From NCBI RefSeq assembly GCF_003990045.1, contig NZ_RZGZ01000002.1:868001-932000 (forward strand): DNA of 64,000 bases. Direction: 5' to 3'. The position numbers were made by a program, and so were the translations under genes. Position 1 is the first letter of the stretch, and every line of letters begins with the position of its first letter. Source of the stretch: Labedella endophytica. Lineage in GTDB: Bacteria; Actinomycetota; Actinomycetes; Actinomycetales; Microbacteriaceae. Below the pieces are notes generated by a model. The model was not told the origin of the DNA. It made no database searches and saw only the letters and a program-made list of their open reading frames with translations. Shown piece by piece: positions 35,332 through 45,489 of this stretch.

Positions 35332-37209
35332 TCAGGTACGGGCGAGGCGGTAACGGAGCGCGGCGAGTTCGGTCGACAGAGCGGCGGGTAGACGCTTGCC
35401 GAACCGGGCGAAGAACTCCTCCGTGAGGTCGGCCTCCGCGCCCCACGACGCCGTGTCGACGGCGAAGAGACGCTCGAGAGCGCCGTCGGCGAGATCGAGC
35501 CCGTCGACGTTCAGATCGTCGAGCACGGGGAGTCGACCGATCGGCGACGTCTCCGCCTCGACCTCGCCGGTCAGCCGTGCGGCGATCCACGCGAGGACCC
35601 GTGCGTTCTCGCCGAATCCCGGCCAGAGGAAGTCCCCCTCCGGTCCCTTCCGGAACCAGTTCACCTGGAACATCCGCGGAGCCCGGTCGAAGCGCAGCTT
35701 CTCACCGATCGATAACCAGTGCGCCCAGTGGTCGGCCATGTTGTAGCCGCAGAACGGGAGCATCGCGAACGGGTCGCGGCGCAACTCCCCCACGGTCCCT
35801 TCCGCCGCGGCCGTCTTCTCCGACGAGATCGTCGCGCCGATGAAGACGCCGTGGCGCCAGTCGGTGGCCTCGACGACGAGGGGCACGTTCGTCGCCCTCC
35901 GTCCTCCGAAGAGGATCGCGTCGATCGGGACGCCGTCGGGCACCTCCCAGTCGTCGGACATCTGCGGGCACTGCGCGGCGGCCACCGTGAACCGCGAGTT
36001 CGGGTGCGCGGCGGGCCGACCGCTCTCCGGCGTCCAGTCCTCGCCCCGCCAATCGAGGAGGTGGGCCGGTGGGGTGTCCGTGAGCCCCTCCCACCACACG
36101 TCGCCGTCGTCGCGCAGTGCGACGTTCGTGAAGATCGTGTTGCCCCAGAGCGTCTCGACGGCGGTGACGTTCGTCGACTCACCGGTACCCGGCGCGACGC
36201 CGAAGAAACCGGCCTCGGGATTGATCGCCCAGAGCCGCCCGTCGTCTCCCGGTCGCAACCAGGCGATGTCGTCCCCGAGGGTCTCGACACGCCATCCGGG
36301 GAGCGAGGGACGGAGCATCGCGAGGTTCGTCTTCCCGCACGCCGAGGGGAACGCCGCGGCGATGTGGAACGACCGTCCCCGCGGATCGGTGAGCTTGATG
36401 AGCAGCATGTGCTCGGCGAGCCAGCCCTTTTCCCGCCCCATCACGGAGGCGATCCGCAGCGCGAAGCACTTCTTCGCGAGGATCGCGTTCCCGCCGTAAC
36501 CGGAACCGTACGACCACACCTCCCGCGTCTCGGGGAACTGCACGATGTACTTCGTCGCGTTGCACGGCCACGCGACGTCCTCCTGGCCCGGCGCGAGCGG
36601 TGCACCGACGGAGTGAACGGTCGCGACCCACGGCTCCCCCGACTCGATGAGGTCGAGCACCCGATCGCCCATCCGCGTCATGACACCCATCGAGAGCACC
36701 GCGTACTCCGAGTCGGTGAGTTGCACGCCGAGCTGCGAGAGCCGACCGCCGACCGGGCCCAACGAGAACGGCACGACGTACATCGTGCGCCCGCGCATGC
36801 TGCCGGCGAAGACGCCGTCGAGCTCGGTGCGCATCGCATCGGGAGCCACCCAGTTGTTCGTCGGCCCGGCGTCCTCCTCGTCGCTCGTGCAGATGAAGGT
36901 GCGCGACTCCACGCGAGCGACGTCGTCGGGGTCGGTGCGGGCCAGGAAGCTGTTCGGCCGCCACTCGGGGTTGAGCCGGATGAGGGTCCCGTCCGCGACG
37001 AGCTGCTTCGTGAGGCGATCGGACTCGGCCAGCGAGCCGTCGCACCACACGATCCGGTCCGGCTCGGTGAGGGCGGCCACCTCCTCGACCCAGGCGCGGA
37101 GCGCGTCGATGCCTCGGTGGATGTCGCTCCCCGGGCGGGTGGCCTGCGGCGTGATGGCGATGTCGCCGTCGGCCGTGGGACCGCGGTCGGTGATCTGCGC
37201 GATGCTCAT
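35332..37209 (-). CDS. pckG: Phosphoenolpyruvate carboxykinase (GTP)
   Basis: This 625-residue enzyme links oxaloacetate and PEP, opening gluconeogenesis. It is the GTP-type: [13 protein letters not shown] (P-loop with the reactive Cys), [21 protein letters not shown] (metal site), [30 protein letters not shown] and [21 protein letters not shown] (guanine pocket). ATG at 37209 is chosen because GGAGGG lies 8 nt upstream; an in-frame ATG at 37224 lacks an RBS. It is transcribed divergently from a RamB-like regulator, with palindromes in the gap. This fits control by acetate or gluconeogenic state. Confidence 0.96.
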   Translation of the reverse strand: MSIAQITDRGPTADGDIAITPQATRPGSDIHRGIDALRAWVEEVAALTEPDRIVWCDGSLAESDRLTKQLVADGTLIRLNPEWRPNSFLARTDPDDVARVESRTFICTSDEEDAGPTNNWVAPDAMRTELDGVFAGSMRGRTMYVVPFSLGPVGGRLSQLGVQLTDSEYAVLSMGVMTRMGDRVLDLIESGEPWVATVHSVGAPLAPGQEDVAWPCNATKYIVQFPETREVWSYGSGYGGNAILAKKCFALRIASVMGREKGWLAEHMLLIKLTDPRGRSFHIAAAFPSACGKTNLAMLRPSLPGWRVETLGDDIAWLRPGDDGRLWAINPEAGFFGVAPGTGESTNVTAVETLWGNTIFTNVALRDDGDVWWEGLTDTPPAHLLDWRGEDWTPESGRPAAHPNSRFTVAAAQCPQMSDDWEVPDGVPIDAILFGGRRATNVPLVVEATDWRHGVFIGATISSEKTAAAEGTVGELRRDPFAMLPFCGYNMADHWAHWLSIGEKLRFDRAPRMFQVNWFRKGPEGDFLWPGFGENARVLAWIAARLTGEVEAETSPIGRLPVLDDLNVDGLDLADGALERLFAVDTASWGAEADLTEEFFARFGKRLPAALSTELAALRYRLART

Positions 37210-37271
37210 TCGAGATCCCTCCATCGGAATCGTTCAAGAAGTAGTTTCGTTGTCAGTCTGAAGCCGATTCG

Positions 37272-37316
37272 TCGACAAATCTTGTCGAATCAGGTGGAAA
37301 GAACGTTGATTCTTTC
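37272..37316. promoter_or_regulatory. Two palindromes in the pckG/regulator gap
   Basis: TCGACAA-ATC-TTGTCGA (37272-37288) and GAAAGAA-CGTTGA-TTCTTTC (37297-37316) are perfect 7-bp inverted repeats between the divergent starts at 37209 and 37332. The second ends 16 nt before the regulator ATG. They are candidate operators for the adjacent XRE/ScfR-type protein (inference from position). Confidence 0.5.
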
Positions 37317-37331
37317 GCTATCGTCAAGCTC

Positions 37332-38771
37332 ATGACTTCGACTCATTCCGAGCTCGACACTCTGGGACACCGTCTCCGGCATTTCCGGACGGCCGCGGGC
37401 CTCACCCTCGATGCACTCGGCGAGCGCGTCGGCGTGGCCCCGAGCCAGCTGTCGCTCGTTGAGAACGGCAAACGCGAACCGAAGCTCTCGACCCTCCAGG
37501 CTCTCGCCCGCGAGCTCGGACTCGACATCGCGGAGCTGCTCTCCGGAGAGCCGCCGAGCCGGCGCGCGTCCCTCGAGATCGAACTCGAACGAGCGCAGAA
37601 GGGGGCGCTGTACGCATCTCTCGGGCTCCCCCGCGTACGGGTCACGAAAGGAACCTCCGACGAGACGCTCGAGGCGGTCGTCGGTCTGCATCGCGAGCTG
37701 CAGCGACGCGCGAGCGAGGCCATCGCGACACCGGAGGAGGCGAGACGGGCGAACACGGAACTCCGGGAGCTCATGCGCGCGCAGGACAACTACCTCCCCG
37801 AGATCGAGGCGCTCGCCGAGGAGCGCGTGCGCGCCGCCGGCCACACCTCGGGCGCCCTGACCCACCGAACGGTCGGCATCATGGCGGAGCAGCTGGGCTT
37901 CTCGCTCATCTACGTATCCGATCTCCCAAGCTCCGCCCGGAGCGTCATCGACCTCGAGAACGGCCGCATCTACCTGCCGCCGGCGTCGATCCCCGGCGGC
38001 CACGGCTTGCGCTCGATGGCGCTGCAGGCGATGGCTCATCGCGTGCTGGGGCACGAGCGGCCGGAGAGCTACGCGGAGTTCTTGCGTCAGCGGCTCGAGA
38101 TCAACTACTACGCCGCGTGCTGTCTCATGCCTCAGACCGCGGCCGTCACCTTCCTCACGCAGGCGAAGAAGGACAAGAACCTTGCGATCGAGGACTTCCG
38201 TGACGCGTTCGGCGTGACGCACGAGGCGGCCGCCCACCGGTTCACGAACCTCGCGACCTCGAAACTCGACATGCGCATGCACTTCCTGCGCGTCGGCGGC
38301 GACGGCGCGCTCCTGCGCGGCTATGAGAACGACGGACTCCCGCTACCGAGCGACGTGACGGGCGCGATCGAGGGTCAGTCGGTCTGCCGGAAATGGAGCG
38401 CACGCAGCGCCTTCGACCGCACCAACCGCACGACGGAGCTCTACCAGTACACGGACACGCCCGCCGGCACATACTGGTGCGCGACCCAGACGGGCTCCAC
38501 GTCCGACGGGGAGTTCTCCATCAGCGTCGGCGTGCCTTTCGACGACGCCCGCTGGTTCCGAGGCCGGGAGACGACCGAGCGCGCCGTCTCGACGTGCCCG
38601 GACGAGGCGTGCTGCCGCCGCCCGTCCGACGAGCTCACAGCACGGTGGAAGGACAAGGCGTGGCCGAGCGCCCGCGTGCATACGCACACGTTCGCCCCGC
38701 TCCCCCGCGGCACGTTCCCGGGTGTCGACGACACCGAGGTGTACGAGTTCCTCTCGCGCCACGAGTCGTGA
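37332..38771 (+). CDS. XRE-family ScfR/RamB-like transcriptional regulator
   Basis: This 479-residue protein has an N-terminal helix-turn-helix (about residues 11-66: RLRHFRTAAGLTLDALGERV then GVAPSQLSLVENGKREPKLS). A central IrrE/M78-like region contains LRSMALQAMAHRVLGHERPE, and a C-terminal ScfR-type domain contains Cys residues (QSVCRKWSARSAFDR, TYWCATQTG, DEACCRRP). This layout is that of RamB of corynebacteria and RamB/PrpR of mycobacteria, which sense short-chain acyl-CoA and control acetate, glyoxylate and propionate genes. Its position opposite pckG suggests it controls entry into gluconeogenesis. The metallopeptidase-like HExxH is not intact, as in other ScfRs. Confidence 0.88.
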   Translation: MTSTHSELDTLGHRLRHFRTAAGLTLDALGERVGVAPSQLSLVENGKREPKLSTLQALARELGLDIAELLSGEPPSRRASLEIELERAQKGALYASLGLPRVRVTKGTSDETLEAVVGLHRELQRRASEAIATPEEARRANTELRELMRAQDNYLPEIEALAEERVRAAGHTSGALTHRTVGIMAEQLGFSLIYVSDLPSSARSVIDLENGRIYLPPASIPGGHGLRSMALQAMAHRVLGHERPESYAEFLRQRLEINYYAACCLMPQTAAVTFLTQAKKDKNLAIEDFRDAFGVTHEAAAHRFTNLATSKLDMRMHFLRVGGDGALLRGYENDGLPLPSDVTGAIEGQSVCRKWSARSAFDRTNRTTELYQYTDTPAGTYWCATQTGSTSDGEFSISVGVPFDDARWFRGRETTERAVSTCPDEACCRRPSDELTARWKDKAWPSARVHTHTFAPLPRGTFPGVDDTEVYEFLSRHES

Positions 38772-38777
38772 CGAGAG

Positions 38778-38819
38778 ACGGTGCGCGCCGGCACGTTCGA
38801 CCGGCGCGCGCCGCACCGG
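38778..38819. terminator. Bidirectional terminator between the regulator and mannonate dehydratase
   Basis: A GC-rich inverted repeat built on GGTGCGCGCCGG and CCGGCGCGCGCCGCACC lies between two convergent stop codons only 48 nt apart. Confidence 0.7.
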
Positions 38820-40058
38820 TCACCAGTCGTGCACGGTCCCGTCGGCGAGGCGGTTGTACGGCAGGTAGGCCTGCTGGTACGGGTACTTCCCGGCCTCGTC
38901 CACGTCGAGCTCCACGCCGAGCCCGGGCTTCTCGCCCGGGTGGAGGAAGCCGTCGGTCCAGGTGAAGGACTGCTGGAAGACCTCGTCGGTCTTCTGCCCG
39001 TGCTTCATGTACTCCTGGATGCCGAAGTTGTGGATCGCGAGCCCGAGGTGCATCGCGGCCGCCATGCCGACGGGCGAGATGTCCGTGGGGCCGTGCATGC
39101 CGGACTTGATCTGGTACTGGCTCGCGTAGTCGAGCACCTTCTTGAGGTGCGTGATGCCGCCCGTGTGGGTCACCGCGCTCCGCACGTAGTCGATGAGCTG
39201 CTCGCGGATGATCTGCTGGTAGTCCCACACCGAGTTGAAGATCTCGCCGATCGCGAGCGGCGTCGTGGTGTGCTGACGGACGAGACGCAGCGCCTCCTGG
39301 TTCTCCGCGGGCGTGCAGTCCTCGAGCCAGAACAGATCGTACGGTTCGAGGCTCTTGCCGAGCCTCGCAGCCTGGATCGGCGTCATGCGGTGGTGGGCGT
39401 CGTGGAGGAGCGGCAGTTCCGGCCCGAACTCGTTGCGCACGGCCTCGAACACGGTGGGGATGTGCCGCAGGTAACTGCGGGTGTCCCAGTCCTCTTCAGC
39501 CGGGAGGGCGCCCCGCTGAGCGGGCTCGTGGTCGTAGCGCACACCTGAGTTGGCCTCGAAGGTCGCGTTCGACGCGATCCCGTAGATCGACTTCAGCCCG
39601 GGCACGCCCGTCTGCACGCGGATCGCCCGGTAGCCCTGCTCCTGGTGGGAGCGGATGCTGTCGAAGAGCTCGTCGTTCGTCTTGCCCGAGGCGTGACCGT
39701 ACGCGAGCAGACCGGTGCGGGACGCCCCTCCGAGCAGCTGGTACACGGGCATACCGGTGGCCTTGCCCTTGAGGTCCCACAGCGCCATGTCGACGGCGGC
39801 GATCGCGGCCATCGTGACGGGTCCGCGGCGCCAGTAGGCGCTGCGATACAGGAACTGCCAGGTGTCCTCGATCTTGTGCGCGTCACGACCGATCAGGAGC
39901 GGCACGACGTGCTCGGAGAGGTAGCTCACCACGGCGAGTTCGCGCCCGTTCAGGGTCGCGTCGCCGAGGCCCGTGAGCCCGTCGTCCGTCGTGAGTTTGA
40001 GCGTGACGAAGTTGCGGTCAGGGCTCGTGACGATGACCTCGGCTTTGTCGATCCTCAT
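38820..40058 (-). CDS. manD: D-mannonate dehydratase-like enolase-superfamily enzyme
   Basis: This 412-residue enzyme is of the mandelate-racemase/MLE type. The N-terminal capping domain contains the ManD-typical loop [20 protein letters not shown]. The barrel has [11 protein letters not shown] (first metal Asp and the DxH His), [13 protein letters not shown] (metal Glu), LAIGEIFNS (third metal Glu) and [11 protein letters not shown]. It should dehydrate D-mannonate to 2-keto-3-deoxygluconate. That is the step after the fructuronate reductase two genes upstream, so the set uxaC-uxuB-uidA-manD is a complete glucuronide-to-KDG route. Some ManD/RspA relatives have low activity, so function is best supported by this context. 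It overlaps the uidA stop by 4 nt. Confidence 0.9.
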   Translation of the reverse strand: MRIDKAEVIVTSPDRNFVTLKLTTDDGLTGLGDATLNGRELAVVSYLSEHVVPLLIGRDAHKIEDTWQFLYRSAYWRRGPVTMAAIAAVDMALWDLKGKATGMPVYQLLGGASRTGLLAYGHASGKTNDELFDSIRSHQEQGYRAIRVQTGVPGLKSIYGIASNATFEANSGVRYDHEPAQRGALPAEEDWDTRSYLRHIPTVFEAVRNEFGPELPLLHDAHHRMTPIQAARLGKSLEPYDLFWLEDCTPAENQEALRLVRQHTTTPLAIGEIFNSVWDYQQIIREQLIDYVRSAVTHTGGITHLKKVLDYASQYQIKSGMHGPTDISPVGMAAAMHLGLAIHNFGIQEYMKHGQKTDEVFQQSFTWTDGFLHPGEKPGLGVELDVDEAGKYPYQQAYLPYNRLADGTVHDW

Positions 40059-41875
40059 CGATCTCCTCCTTCTGTAGCGGTTCCTGCTGCGATACCCGCG
40101 GCGGCGTCACGCATCGCGGTCCACCGGGACTTCAGTATGCGGGCGACGGACTTGGGACGTCGATCCCTCGTGAAGACACCCTTCTTGTTGCCGTCCACGC
40201 GGATGATGCCGGCCTTGGTCTGGAAGTCGGCGAAGTTCCAGATCTGCTCGCCCTGGACGGCCGGGATGCGGTCGAAGACGCGGTGGTACATCGCGAGGAA
40301 GTCGATCTGGTACTCCTCGCTCCACGGCGAGGGCACGGCCTGGTGGAGGCCTGCGACCGTGTCGACGCCGTACTCGGTCATGAGGATCGGCTTGTCGTAG
40401 GTCGCCGCCCAGCCGAGCAGCTCCTTCTCGAGCTCGACCTCGGCACGTGCGAGGTCCCCCGTCTGCTGGTACCAGCCGAAGTAGCGGTTGAGGCAGATCA
40501 CGTCGAACATGTCGACGATGAGGTCGTTGTCGAAGCGGGCGTCGCCCTGATTGGCGAAGGTCACGGGCCGCGTGGGGTCGAGCTCGCGTGTGAGGTCGAC
40601 GAGCGGTTCGAAGTATTCCCGCGCACCCTCCTCGGCGGAGGCCGGCTCGTTGGCGATGCACCACATCACGACGCTCGGGTGGTTCTTGTCGCGAGCGATG
40701 AGCTCGCGGATGCCCTGGGCAGTGGCATCGCGGGTCACGTCGCTCATGGTCTCCGGGGAGAACGTGGGCTTCCTCGCGCCCCCGAGGATGCCGCCGGCCA
40801 TGTTGATGTTCATGCCGACGGCGGCCGTCTCGTCGATCACGACGATGCCGTGCCGGTCGGCGTAGTCGAGGACCTCCTCGGCGTACGGGTAGTGGGAGGT
40901 GCGGAACGAGTTCGCGCCGATCCAGTCGAGGAGGGCGAAGTCGTGCACGAGGAGCACGTCGTCGTGACCCTTGCCGCGGAACGGGGCGTCCTCGTGCTTG
41001 CCGAAACCGGTGAAGTAGAAGGGCTCGTCGTTGATGAGGAACTGCTGCCCCCGCACCTCGACGGTGCGGATACCGACCGGGAGCGTGTAGCTGTCGCCGT
41101 CGCGTCCGTCGCCGAGCACGACCTCGAGGTCGTAGAGGTACGCGGCGCCTGGCTGCCAGAGCACCGGATCGGTCACGGTGAGGGTGCCCGTCGCGCCGTC
41201 GGCCGAGGCGACCTCGCGGCGGTCCTCGTCGCGCAGCACGACGCGCACGTCGCCCCCGTTCGACGTGTCGACCGCGAAGTGCACGCTCGCGGTTCCCGAG
41301 CCGTCGCGCGTCGTCGTGACGGTGACGTCGCGGATGTGGTCCGGCGCGGTGGCCGCGAGGTGCACGGAGCGGTGGAGCCCGGCGTAGTTGAAGAAGTCGT
41401 GGCGGTAGAGCTGGGTCGGCGTGCCGTCCTCCGCCGTCCCGACCTCTCCGGGCGGCACCGTCGCCGACGTCAGCCGGTTGTCGACCGCGACCGTCACGAG
41501 CACCTCTTCGCCGGGCGCGGCGAGCGAGGTGATGTCGACCTCGAACGGCGTGTAGCCGCCCTCGTGGTGGGCCACGCGCTCGCCGTTCACGAAGACGGTC
41601 CCCGTGTGGGTCACCGCGTCGAAGCGGAGGACGATGCGGCGCCCGGTCCACGTGCTGGGGACGACGACCTCGCGCTGGTACCAGACCACACCGATGTGGT
41701 CGCGGATCTCGGCGTCGGCGAAGACGTCGTTGTAGCTCGCGGGAACGGGGGCCTGCCGTGGGGTGACCATCCGACCGCGCCAGGGCTCGTCGCCGACCTC
41801 GTGGTCGAGGGCGAACGACCAGAGTCCGTCGAGCGATCGCAGATCGCGGGATCGGGAGGCCTGGGGCTTCAGCAT
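40055..41875 (-). CDS. uidA: Beta-glucuronidase (GH2)
   Basis: This 606-residue glycoside hydrolase family 2 enzyme has an N-terminal sugar-binding domain ([13 protein letters not shown], then [21 protein letters not shown]), an immunoglobulin-like domain and a TIM barrel from about residue 275. The acid/base Glu is in [12 protein letters not shown] and the nucleophile in [22 protein letters not shown]-type residues ([15 protein letters not shown]) and the NxK-like [12 protein letters not shown] near the C-terminus match glucuronidases rather than galactosidases. No signal peptide is present, so it acts on imported glucuronides. ATG at 41875 has GGAG 5 nt upstream. Confidence 0.93.
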   Translation of the reverse strand: MLKPQASRSRDLRSLDGLWSFALDHEVGDEPWRGRMVTPRQAPVPASYNDVFADAEIRDHIGVVWYQREVVVPSTWTGRRIVLRFDAVTHTGTVFVNGERVAHHEGGYTPFEVDITSLAAPGEEVLVTVAVDNRLTSATVPPGEVGTAEDGTPTQLYRHDFFNYAGLHRSVHLAATAPDHIRDVTVTTTRDGSGTASVHFAVDTSNGGDVRVVLRDEDRREVASADGATGTLTVTDPVLWQPGAAYLYDLEVVLGDGRDGDSYTLPVGIRTVEVRGQQFLINDEPFYFTGFGKHEDAPFRGKGHDDVLLVHDFALLDWIGANSFRTSHYPYAEEVLDYADRHGIVVIDETAAVGMNINMAGGILGGARKPTFSPETMSDVTRDATAQGIRELIARDKNHPSVVMWCIANEPASAEEGAREYFEPLVDLTRELDPTRPVTFANQGDARFDNDLIVDMFDVICLNRYFGWYQQTGDLARAEVELEKELLGWAATYDKPILMTEYGVDTVAGLHQAVPSPWSEEYQIDFLAMYHRVFDRIPAVQGEQIWNFADFQTKAGIIRVDGNKKGVFTRDRRPKSVARILKSRWTAMRDAAAGIAAGTATEGGDR

Positions 41876-41885
41876 TGAATCTCCT

Positions 41886-43208
41886 TCAGTGGGTGGGTGC
41901 GCTCGTGGCGCGTGAGGTCGTGATGAGGTCGGTGACGAGATCGACGACGGCGTCATCGACGGAAGCGTCAGCGATCCGTTCCAGGGCCGATCGGACGGCC
42001 GCGTGCTCGGGCGTTCGGCCGTCCGAGAGGCGGGCGAGATGGGCGGCCAGAGCCACCGCTGCGGCGGTGCCCGAGCGCCCTGCGGCACGTTCCGCTGCGA
42101 TCACCGGGAGAATACGCACGCGCAGCTTCGCCTCGGCACCCGTCGCGATCTGTTCCAGTGAGTGTCGGATGGCCGAGTTGCCGAAGCGACTCGCGAGGTC
42201 GGCGCGGTAGCGATCGAGGTCGAGGTCGTCCGGCAGGTGCCGCACGCACTCGTCCCAGAAGCCCTCGACGGAGGAGCGCAGGACCGGGTCGGCGAACGCC
42301 TCGTCGACGAACGCGTGCCCGCGGCCCGGTCCGGCCGCCGCGAGCAGCGTGTGGGCGCCGTTGAGCAGCCACAGCTTGCGGCGCTCGAACGGCTCGACGT
42401 CGTCGACGATGCGCGCGCCGGCCGTCTCCCAGGCCGGCCGCCCCGCGGGGAAGTCGTCCGACATGGTCCAGTCGGCGAAGGGTTCGGTCACGACGACGCA
42501 CGGGTCACGGAAGCCGGTGAGGGCCTCGGCCGTTTCCTCGTCGGCGGTCGTGGACCGCGGCGTGATGCGGTCGACGGAGCTCGAGACGAAGCCCACGCTC
42601 TCCTCGACCCACGCCGCCGTGTCGGGACCGATCGCGTCGAGGAGCGGACGGAGCGCCGCGCGGAGGACAGCGCCGTTGTCCGGCAGGTTGTCGCAGCTCA
42701 CGAGTGCGACGGGCCCAGCACCCGCCAGGCGACGCGAATCGAGCGCGAGGGCGAGGCGCCCGAGGGCGGTGGCCGGGTGATCGTCGGCGGAACGGTCGAC
42801 ACCGGCGAGGAGCAGTCGGTCGGCCTCGAGCTCATCGGACCATTCGTAGCCGGCCTCCGTGATCGTGAGTGTCACGACGGACGTGTGCGGATCGGCGACG
42901 GACCGCATGAGATGGTCGACATCGCCGCCGTCGACGGCCTCCGTGATGATGTCCATGACCGTGGCGCGATCGCCGCCCTCCCCGCGCTCGATGAGCGTGT
43001 AGAGGCCGTCCTGGGCCTGGAGGGCGTCGGCGGCGTCCGGACGGCGACCCGAGTAAGCGGTGATCGCCCACCGATCGCCATCGTGCGCTCGCGCCGTGAA
43101 CCACGCCTGGTGCGAGCGGTGGAAGGCACCGAGTCCGATGTGCACGATCAGGCGGTCCGGGGTGCGGCGCACCCCAGGATATGTGGCGCGTGAGAGAGCG
43201 TCCGTCAC
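41886..43208 (-). CDS. uxuB: Fructuronate reductase (mannitol dehydrogenase family)
   Basis: This 440-residue NAD-dependent long-chain polyol dehydrogenase reduces D-fructuronate to D-mannonate. The N-terminal part has VHIGLGAFHRSHQAWFT (nucleotide motif GxGxFxR) and LTITEAGYEW. The C-terminal helical domain opens with the family signature RRKLWLLNGAHTLLA (Lys, Asn and His of the active site). Family members include mannitol and tagaturonate enzymes; neighbours uxaC and manD make fructuronate reductase the best call. The GTG at 43208 overlaps the uxaC stop by 4 nt. Confidence 0.92.
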   Translation of the reverse strand: MTDALSRATYPGVRRTPDRLIVHIGLGAFHRSHQAWFTARAHDGDRWAITAYSGRRPDAADALQAQDGLYTLIERGEGGDRATVMDIITEAVDGGDVDHLMRSVADPHTSVVTLTITEAGYEWSDELEADRLLLAGVDRSADDHPATALGRLALALDSRRLAGAGPVALVSCDNLPDNGAVLRAALRPLLDAIGPDTAAWVEESVGFVSSSVDRITPRSTTADEETAEALTGFRDPCVVVTEPFADWTMSDDFPAGRPAWETAGARIVDDVEPFERRKLWLLNGAHTLLAAAGPGRGHAFVDEAFADPVLRSSVEGFWDECVRHLPDDLDLDRYRADLASRFGNSAIRHSLEQIATGAEAKLRVRILPVIAAERAAGRSGTAAAVALAAHLARLSDGRTPEHAAVRSALERIADASVDDAVVDLVTDLITTSRATSAPTH

Positions 43209-44632
43209 AGCTTGAACACCTCCCGCGGCATCGTGTCGGTGAGGTCGTGGATGATGCGACGTGCCGCAGCCGGCCGCACGCGTCCCTCGACGACGAGCCG
43301 CGCGAGGAACGACGCGTCGAGACGCCGGGACATGTCGTGGCGGGCCGGGATCGAGAGGAAGGCGCGCGTGTCGTCGATGAAGCCGGAGTGTCGGTAGAAG
43401 CCGGCCGTCTCGGTGACGGCCGAGCGGAAGCGCAGCCCGGCGTCCGGTGCGTCGAGGAACCACCAGGGCGCGCCGATGTAGACGGACGGGTAGAACCCCG
43501 CGAGCGGTGCGATCTCACGTGAGTAGACCGTCTCGTCGACGCTGAAGAGCACGAGGTGCACGTCGGGTAGGAGCCCGATCTCCTCGAGCAGCGGCCGGAT
43601 CTCGTCGGTGAATCGCGTGGTGATCGGGATGTCGTTACCGGTGTCCGCGCCGAAACGCTCGAATGTCGCGGAGCTGTGGTTGCGCCGCACGCCGGGGTGG
43701 ATCGTCATGACGAGGCCATCGCGCGCGCTCATGCGCCCCATCTCGAGCAGCATGTGGCCACGGAACGCGCGGGCCTCGCCGCTCGAGAGCGATCCGCCGA
43801 CGGCCCGATCGTAGAACGCAGCGGCCTGATCGCCGAGGTCCACGACGAGCAGGTCCGCGATGCCGTGGTCGGCCGAGACGGCGCCGTGATCGATGAAGTA
43901 CGCGCGCCGCGCCTCGAGGGCGGCGCGGTAGCCGGCGAAAGTCATCGGAGCACCCGTCGCCTCGTGCAGCCGCGCGACGTCGGCGGCGAAGCTCGGGCTC
44001 TCGGGGTCGAGGTAGCGATCGGGTCGGAAGGTCGGAAGGACCCGCCCGCGGAAAGACGCGTCGTCCCGCAGCGCCGCATGGTCGGCGAGGTCGTCGAGGG
44101 GGTCGTCGGTGGTCGCGAGCACGTCGATCCGGAACGCGTCGAAGAGGGCGCGCGGGCGGAACGCCGGTTCGGCGAGACGCGACTCGATCGCGGTGTACAG
44201 GCGACCGGCGCTGTCCGACCCGAGCTCCTCGGTGAGGCCGAAGACCTGCTCGAAGGTGCGCTCGAGCCAATAGCCGGACGCGGTCCCGGCGAACTCGTGC
44301 CAGTGCGCGGCCAGGAGGTCCCACGCCCGGCGACCAGCGGGTCGGCCATCCGCGGGACGCAGGTCGTCGTAGCTCACACCGTTGGCGTGCAGCAGGCGTG
44401 TGACGTAGTGATCGGAACTCAGCAGGAGTTCCGTCGGATCCTCGAAGGGGTGGTCCTTCCGGAGCAGGGCCGCTGGCACGTGGCCGTGCGGAGAGATGAT
44501 CGGGAGGTCGGCGACGCTCTCGTAGAGGTCGCGGGCGAGGCCGCGCGTGTGCGCGTCCACTGGGAAGAGGCGGTCGTCGCCGACCGTTGTCCTCTCGGCT
44601 CCGGAGGGGGATGTGGTCAGGAGGTCTGTCAT
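43205..44632 (-). CDS. uxaC: Glucuronate isomerase
   Basis: This 475-residue enzyme converts D-glucuronate to D-fructuronate. It is an amidohydrolase-like metal enzyme with PIISPHGHVPAALL (HxH metal site, about residues 46-59), HANGVSYDDL, WHEFAGTASGYWLE, MTIHPGVRRNHS, FSVDETVYSREIAPLAG and YPSVYIGAPWWFLDAPDA. The Arg/His set near GFYRHSGFIDDTRAF is also typical. The start overlaps the upstream ABC ATPase stop by 4 nt, so sugar transport and catabolism are translationally linked. Confidence 0.95.
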   Translation of the reverse strand: MTDLLTTSPSGAERTTVGDDRLFPVDAHTRGLARDLYESVADLPIISPHGHVPAALLRKDHPFEDPTELLLSSDHYVTRLLHANGVSYDDLRPADGRPAGRRAWDLLAAHWHEFAGTASGYWLERTFEQVFGLTEELGSDSAGRLYTAIESRLAEPAFRPRALFDAFRIDVLATTDDPLDDLADHAALRDDASFRGRVLPTFRPDRYLDPESPSFAADVARLHEATGAPMTFAGYRAALEARRAYFIDHGAVSADHGIADLLVVDLGDQAAAFYDRAVGGSLSSGEARAFRGHMLLEMGRMSARDGLVMTIHPGVRRNHSSATFERFGADTGNDIPITTRFTDEIRPLLEEIGLLPDVHLVLFSVDETVYSREIAPLAGFYPSVYIGAPWWFLDAPDAGLRFRSAVTETAGFYRHSGFIDDTRAFLSIPARHDMSRRLDASFLARLVVEGRVRPAAARRIIHDLTDTMPREVFKL

Positions 44633-45489
44633 CGGTCTCCCCCGGCCACGTCCGCGAGGCGCTCGTCTTCGGCCATGCGCGCCCGCAGCGCTCGCCGCTC
44701 GGACTGCTTGTCCGGATCGGGGAGCGGGGAAGCGAGGAGCAGCCGCTGCGTGTACGGATGCTGCGGGTCCGCCGTGACCGCCGTCGAACGTCCGTGCTCG
44801 ACGACATCGCCGCGATAGAGCACGGCCACCTCATGGCTGATGTGGCGGATCACGTCGAGGTCGTGGGAGATGAAGAGGTACGACACCCCGAGGTCCTGCT
44901 GGATCTCGAGGAAGAGGTCGAGCACGCGGGCCTGCGTGGTGAGGTCGAGCGCGCTCACGGGCTCGTCGCACACGATGAGCTTCGGACGCAGCGCCAGGGC
45001 ACGTGCGATCGCGATGCGCTGCCGCTGTCCGCCGGAGAACTCCCGCGGCAGCCGCGTGATGGCGTTGGCGGGGAGCCCCACCCGATCGAGGAGCTCGGCC
45101 ACGCGGGCACGGCTCTCGGTCGGTCCGACCTTCTGGATCTCGAGGGGCTCTGCGAGGATCTGTCCGATCTCCATCGCCGGGTTGAGCGAGGAGAACGGGT
45201 CCTGGAACACCACCTGCAGGTCGGCGGCGAGCGAGGCGCGTTTCGACCGCGCGGCCCGTGTGATGTCCACACCATCGAAGGTCACGGTCCCGCGTGTGAT
45301 CGGGGCGAGGCCCAGGATGGCGCGACCGATCGTGGTCTTGCCCGATCCGGATTCCCCGACGACGCCGAGGGTCTTCCCCTGGTCGATGTCGAAGGACACA
45401 CCGTGGAGGATCTCCGTCGCCCCGCGGCGGAATCCCTTCCGCGGGTAGGCGACGGCCAGGTCGTCGACCTGGAGCAGCTTCTCGGTCAT
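44629..45489 (-). CDS. Oligopeptide/dipeptide-type ABC transporter ATPase (DppF-like)
   Basis: This 286-residue ATPase has Walker A GESGSGKTTIG, signature FSGGQRQRIAIARAL, Walker B LIVCDEPVSALD and H-loop FISHDLDVI. The family-typical C-terminal part is AVLYRGDVVEHGRSTAV ... PQHPYTQRLLLASP, then a 30-residue charged tail. It pairs with the ATPase half of the fusion protein encoded upstream. ATG at 45489 overlaps the upstream stop by 4 nt; the longer open frame is antisense-like overlap. In this operon the substrate is most likely a glucuronide or oligo-uronide rather than a peptide (context inference). Confidence 0.9.
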   Translation of the reverse strand: MTEKLLQVDDLAVAYPRKGFRRGATEILHGVSFDIDQGKTLGVVGESGSGKTTIGRAILGLAPITRGTVTFDGVDITRAARSKRASLAADLQVVFQDPFSSLNPAMEIGQILAEPLEIQKVGPTESRARVAELLDRVGLPANAITRLPREFSGGQRQRIAIARALALRPKLIVCDEPVSALDLTTQARVLDLFLEIQQDLGVSYLFISHDLDVIRHISHEVAVLYRGDVVEHGRSTAVTADPQHPYTQRLLLASPLPDPDKQSERRALRARMAEDERLADVAGGDR

